A DNA stretch of 15,396 bases from Butyricicoccus sp. (GTDB taxonomy: Bacteria; Bacillota; Clostridia; Oscillospirales; Butyricicoccaceae): assembly GCA_020025885.1 (NCBI GenBank), contig JAHHRJ010000044.1:1-15396 (forward strand). The letters are read 5' to 3'. Every line of letters starts with the position of its first letter. Within the stretch, counting starts at the first letter, position 1. Shown here in pieces: positions 13,651 through 15,396 of this stretch. The notes under the pieces are model-generated. The model saw only the letters and a list, made by a program, of their open reading frames with translations. It did not search any database and was not told the DNA's origin. A program made the translations under genes and the position numbers.

Positions 13651-14502
13651 ATGTTGGTGAATCGTTTACCGCGTCCACTGTATATTCCCGTTCGGCTGGT
13701 GGAGCGATATTTTAAAGATGGAGTTGCACATGCCGCCGCGGAGTTGGCATTTTTTTTGTTGTTTTCATTGTTTCCGCTTATCATGGTGCTAAACTCCCTT
13801 TTGGGTCTTGCAAACTTATCAGAAGTTACGATCTTGAATGCGACCCAATTTCTTCCGGATGATGTACAGCAGATCATAGTCAATTATATGACGTTCCTTG
13901 GTTCCAATGACTCAGTACGTCCGCTGATTTTGGGAAGTGGACTCACGCTTTATTTTCTTTCTCGTGCGGTACGCTCGATTATGTATTCGATGCGGCGCAT
14001 TTACCGCAGCAGTACGGGACATACACTGGTGCACAATGTTGTGGTGTCACTCATTTTGACAGGTGGATTGTTATTGCTGCTTGGTGCAAGTATTTTTGTG
14101 ATCGTGGTGGGACAGGAATTTTTGCGTCTTGTGATGCGCTGGTTTCCAATGCTATATTCAGGGCTGCTCATGATGCAGTATTTGGGTTATCCCGCGGCAA
14201 TCGTGATCGCACTGGTATTTCTGATTTTACTCTATCGTTTGGTGCCGCCTGCGCGTGTGGGCTGGCGTGCAGCACTGCCGGGGGCTTGCACGTCGCTCAT
14301 TGGGTGGATGGTGCTCACACGATGCTTTGCCTACTATGTAGATCATATGGGACGGTATAATATCTTTTATGGCTCCATCGGTGCGCTAATCGTGTTGATG
14401 CTTTGGCTCTATCTTACCAGCACCACGCTGATTATGGGCGGTGTGCTGAATCATGTATTGGCAGAATCCAGACGAATTGCACGCAACACAGAAAAGGTAT
14501 AA
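13651..14502 (+). CDS. YihY/BrkB-family inner membrane protein
   Basis: This is a 283-residue polytopic membrane protein of the YihY/virulence factor BrkB family, once misnamed ribonuclease BN. The family opening DGVAHAAAELAFFLLFSLFPL at 23-43 is clear, and hydrophobic segments at about 31-53, 91-108, 130-155, 176-197, 209-228 and 239-265 give roughly six membrane helices. LYRLVPPARVGWRAALPGA (194-212) is the conserved loop before the fifth segment. The molecular function of the family is not established; a transport or envelope role is guessed from topology. AGGAAGGA (13637-13644) precedes the ATG by 6 bases. It is transcribed alone; no clear terminator is visible after it. Confidence 0.88.
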   Translation: MLVNRLPRPLYIPVRLVERYFKDGVAHAAAELAFFLLFSLFPLIMVLNSLLGLANLSEVTILNATQFLPDDVQQIIVNYMTFLGSNDSVRPLILGSGLTLYFLSRAVRSIMYSMRRIYRSSTGHTLVHNVVVSLILTGGLLLLLGASIFVIVVGQEFLRLVMRWFPMLYSGLLMMQYLGYPAAIVIALVFLILLYRLVPPARVGWRAALPGACTSLIGWMVLTRCFAYYVDHMGRYNIFYGSIGALIVLMLWLYLTSTTLIMGGVLNHVLAESRRIARNTEKV

Positions 14503-14669
14503 GCAAATAAAAATCCCTCTTTCTTGCCTTAATTGTCCGATGAGATGCAGAAAATACAAGATGCAATCCAAAGTTTACATCAAAAAAACACAAATGCAAC
14601 GTGGATTTTCTGGAAGTTGCGCGAAAAAAACAGTAAAATTAGGGCAATAAATCAAAAGGAGGTATGTTT
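14503..14669. other. Intergenic gap before the XRE regulator
   Basis: There is no coding region and no strong hairpin here. TAAAAT at 14634-14639 could be a -10 box for the next gene, but no well-spaced -35 is visible. AAAGGAGG at 14655-14662 is that gene's ribosome binding site. Confidence 0.5.
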
Positions 14670-15368
14670 GTGAGTTTCGGAGAAAACCTGAGATTTCTGC
14701 GCATAGAGGCGGGACTGACACAAGAACAATTTGCAGAGGAAATGGATGTCACCAGACAGTCGGTAAGTAAGTGGGAGTCAGACAGTGGGTTTCCGGAAAT
14801 GAACAAGCTGATTCAAATCAGTGACCGGTTTGACTGCAATTTGGATGACTTGCTGCGCGGCAGCGTGAAGGAGAAAAAGCAGACGGATACAATCGGGTAT
14901 GACGCGCATATGACACGGCGGGCACGGATGATTGCACTCGGGGTCATGCTGTGTATTCTGGCACCTGCGGGGGCAGCCATCGCACCACAGCAGTTGGATG
15001 GCGTTGTATTTTTCCTGTTTCTGATTCCCGGTGTGCTGTTCTTTGTGTTATCTGGAATTTGGCATCATCAATTTCAGGAGGAGCATCCAGTTTTGATACC
15101 ATTTTATAAAAAAGAAGAATTGTCTGCGGCACAAAAGCGTTATCCGTTTTTGATTGTCTGCGGAGTTGGTGTGATTTTGTCGGCACTGCTGGTTTGGGTC
15201 ATTGGAGATATTTGGTATACTGTTATAATGGATGGTATTGGACTAGGCTTTATCGGACTGGGTGTTGGTATTTTGGTGTATGGTCGGCTGGAACATGAAA
15301 AATACAATATAGAGAAAAATCAAAATGAGTTTTTAGAGATGCTAGTACTGCAAAAAGTTAGTAACTAG
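14670..15368 (+). CDS. XRE-family regulator with four C-terminal membrane helices
   Basis: This is a 232-residue protein with an N-terminal Cro/C1-type helix-turn-helix: FGENLRFLRIEAGLTQEQFA at 3-22, then VTRQSVSKWESDSGFPE at 27-43. The RQSVSKWE recognition helix is typical of Firmicute XRE regulators. After a hydrophilic linker (about 66-84) come four hydrophobic segments at about 86-104, 112-130, 159-179 and 184-204, so the DNA-binding domain is probably tethered to the membrane. The C-terminus (205-232) is charged and cytoplasmic in this model. The start is GTG 14670, because AAAGGAGG (14655-14662) is 7 bases away; the ATG at 14664 is only one base from it. What it senses is unknown. In similar proteins the partner is often an adjacent transporter or envelope gene, and the upstream YihY-like gene might be one, but this is a guess. 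The window ends 28 bases after the stop. Confidence 0.85.
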   Translation: MSFGENLRFLRIEAGLTQEQFAEEMDVTRQSVSKWESDSGFPEMNKLIQISDRFDCNLDDLLRGSVKEKKQTDTIGYDAHMTRRARMIALGVMLCILAPAGAAIAPQQLDGVVFFLFLIPGVLFFVLSGIWHHQFQEEHPVLIPFYKKEELSAAQKRYPFLIVCGVGVILSALLVWVIGDIWYTVIMDGIGLGFIGLGVGILVYGRLEHEKYNIEKNQNEFLEMLVLQKVSN

Positions 15369-15396
15369 CATATAATTGGATATAGCTTTTTGAGTT

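Overview
The window looks like chromosomal DNA from a spore-forming member of the Clostridia, probably an Oscillospiraceae/Ruminococcaceae-type gut Firmicute. The reasons are a sporulation sigma factor very close to SigG, strong AGGAGG-type ribosome binding sites throughout, ATG/GTG starts, many rho-independent terminators, and a topoisomerase IV-like pair of the divergent clostridial type. The family-level placement is inference from recognised proteins, not from a database search.

Layout. Positions 1-201 hold the end of an upstream unit (tandem hairpins) and a sigma-A promoter. This drives a two-gene operon, parE-like (202-2196) and parC-like (2212-4428), which form a type IIA topoisomerase. 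A shared bidirectional terminator separates it from the convergent sigG gene (4503-5273, minus), whose upstream region carries a close match to a SigF promoter. Positions 5398-5614 hold a repeat-bearing intergenic segment. Next comes a secreted polysaccharide-deacetylase-like protein that lacks the metal-binding and catalytic residues (5616-6788, minus). Divergent from it is a branched-chain aminotransferase, ilvE-type (7101-8180, plus). Convergent with that is a LacI-family regulator (8251-9255, minus), divergently paired with a fumarylacetoacetate-hydrolase-family enzyme (9404-10282, plus). A LacI-type operator-like palindrome lies at the start of the latter transcript.

The 583-base gap at 10283-10865 is the most structured part of the window. 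It contains a perfect 15-bp hairpin, a second copy of the dispersed repeat, the 3' remnant of an unidentified protein-coding gene, a 160-bp MITE-like element with terminal inverted repeats, and a terminator. The MITE is flanked by TA and sits exactly inside the remnant's stop codon.

The right third holds an exported serine hydrolase of the beta-lactamase/penicillin-binding fold (10866-12923, plus), a YpsA-type SLOG protein (12977-13510, minus), a YihY/BrkB membrane protein (13651-14502, plus) and a membrane-anchored XRE regulator (14670-15368, plus). Apart from the topoisomerase operon and the regulator/hydrolase pair, the genes appear to be singly transcribed and functionally unrelated. I found no tRNA, rRNA, CRISPR array, prophage or defence locus, and no clear new multi-gene system. 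The unusual material is in the small repeats, the gene remnant, the degenerate deacetylase and the sporulation-type promoters.
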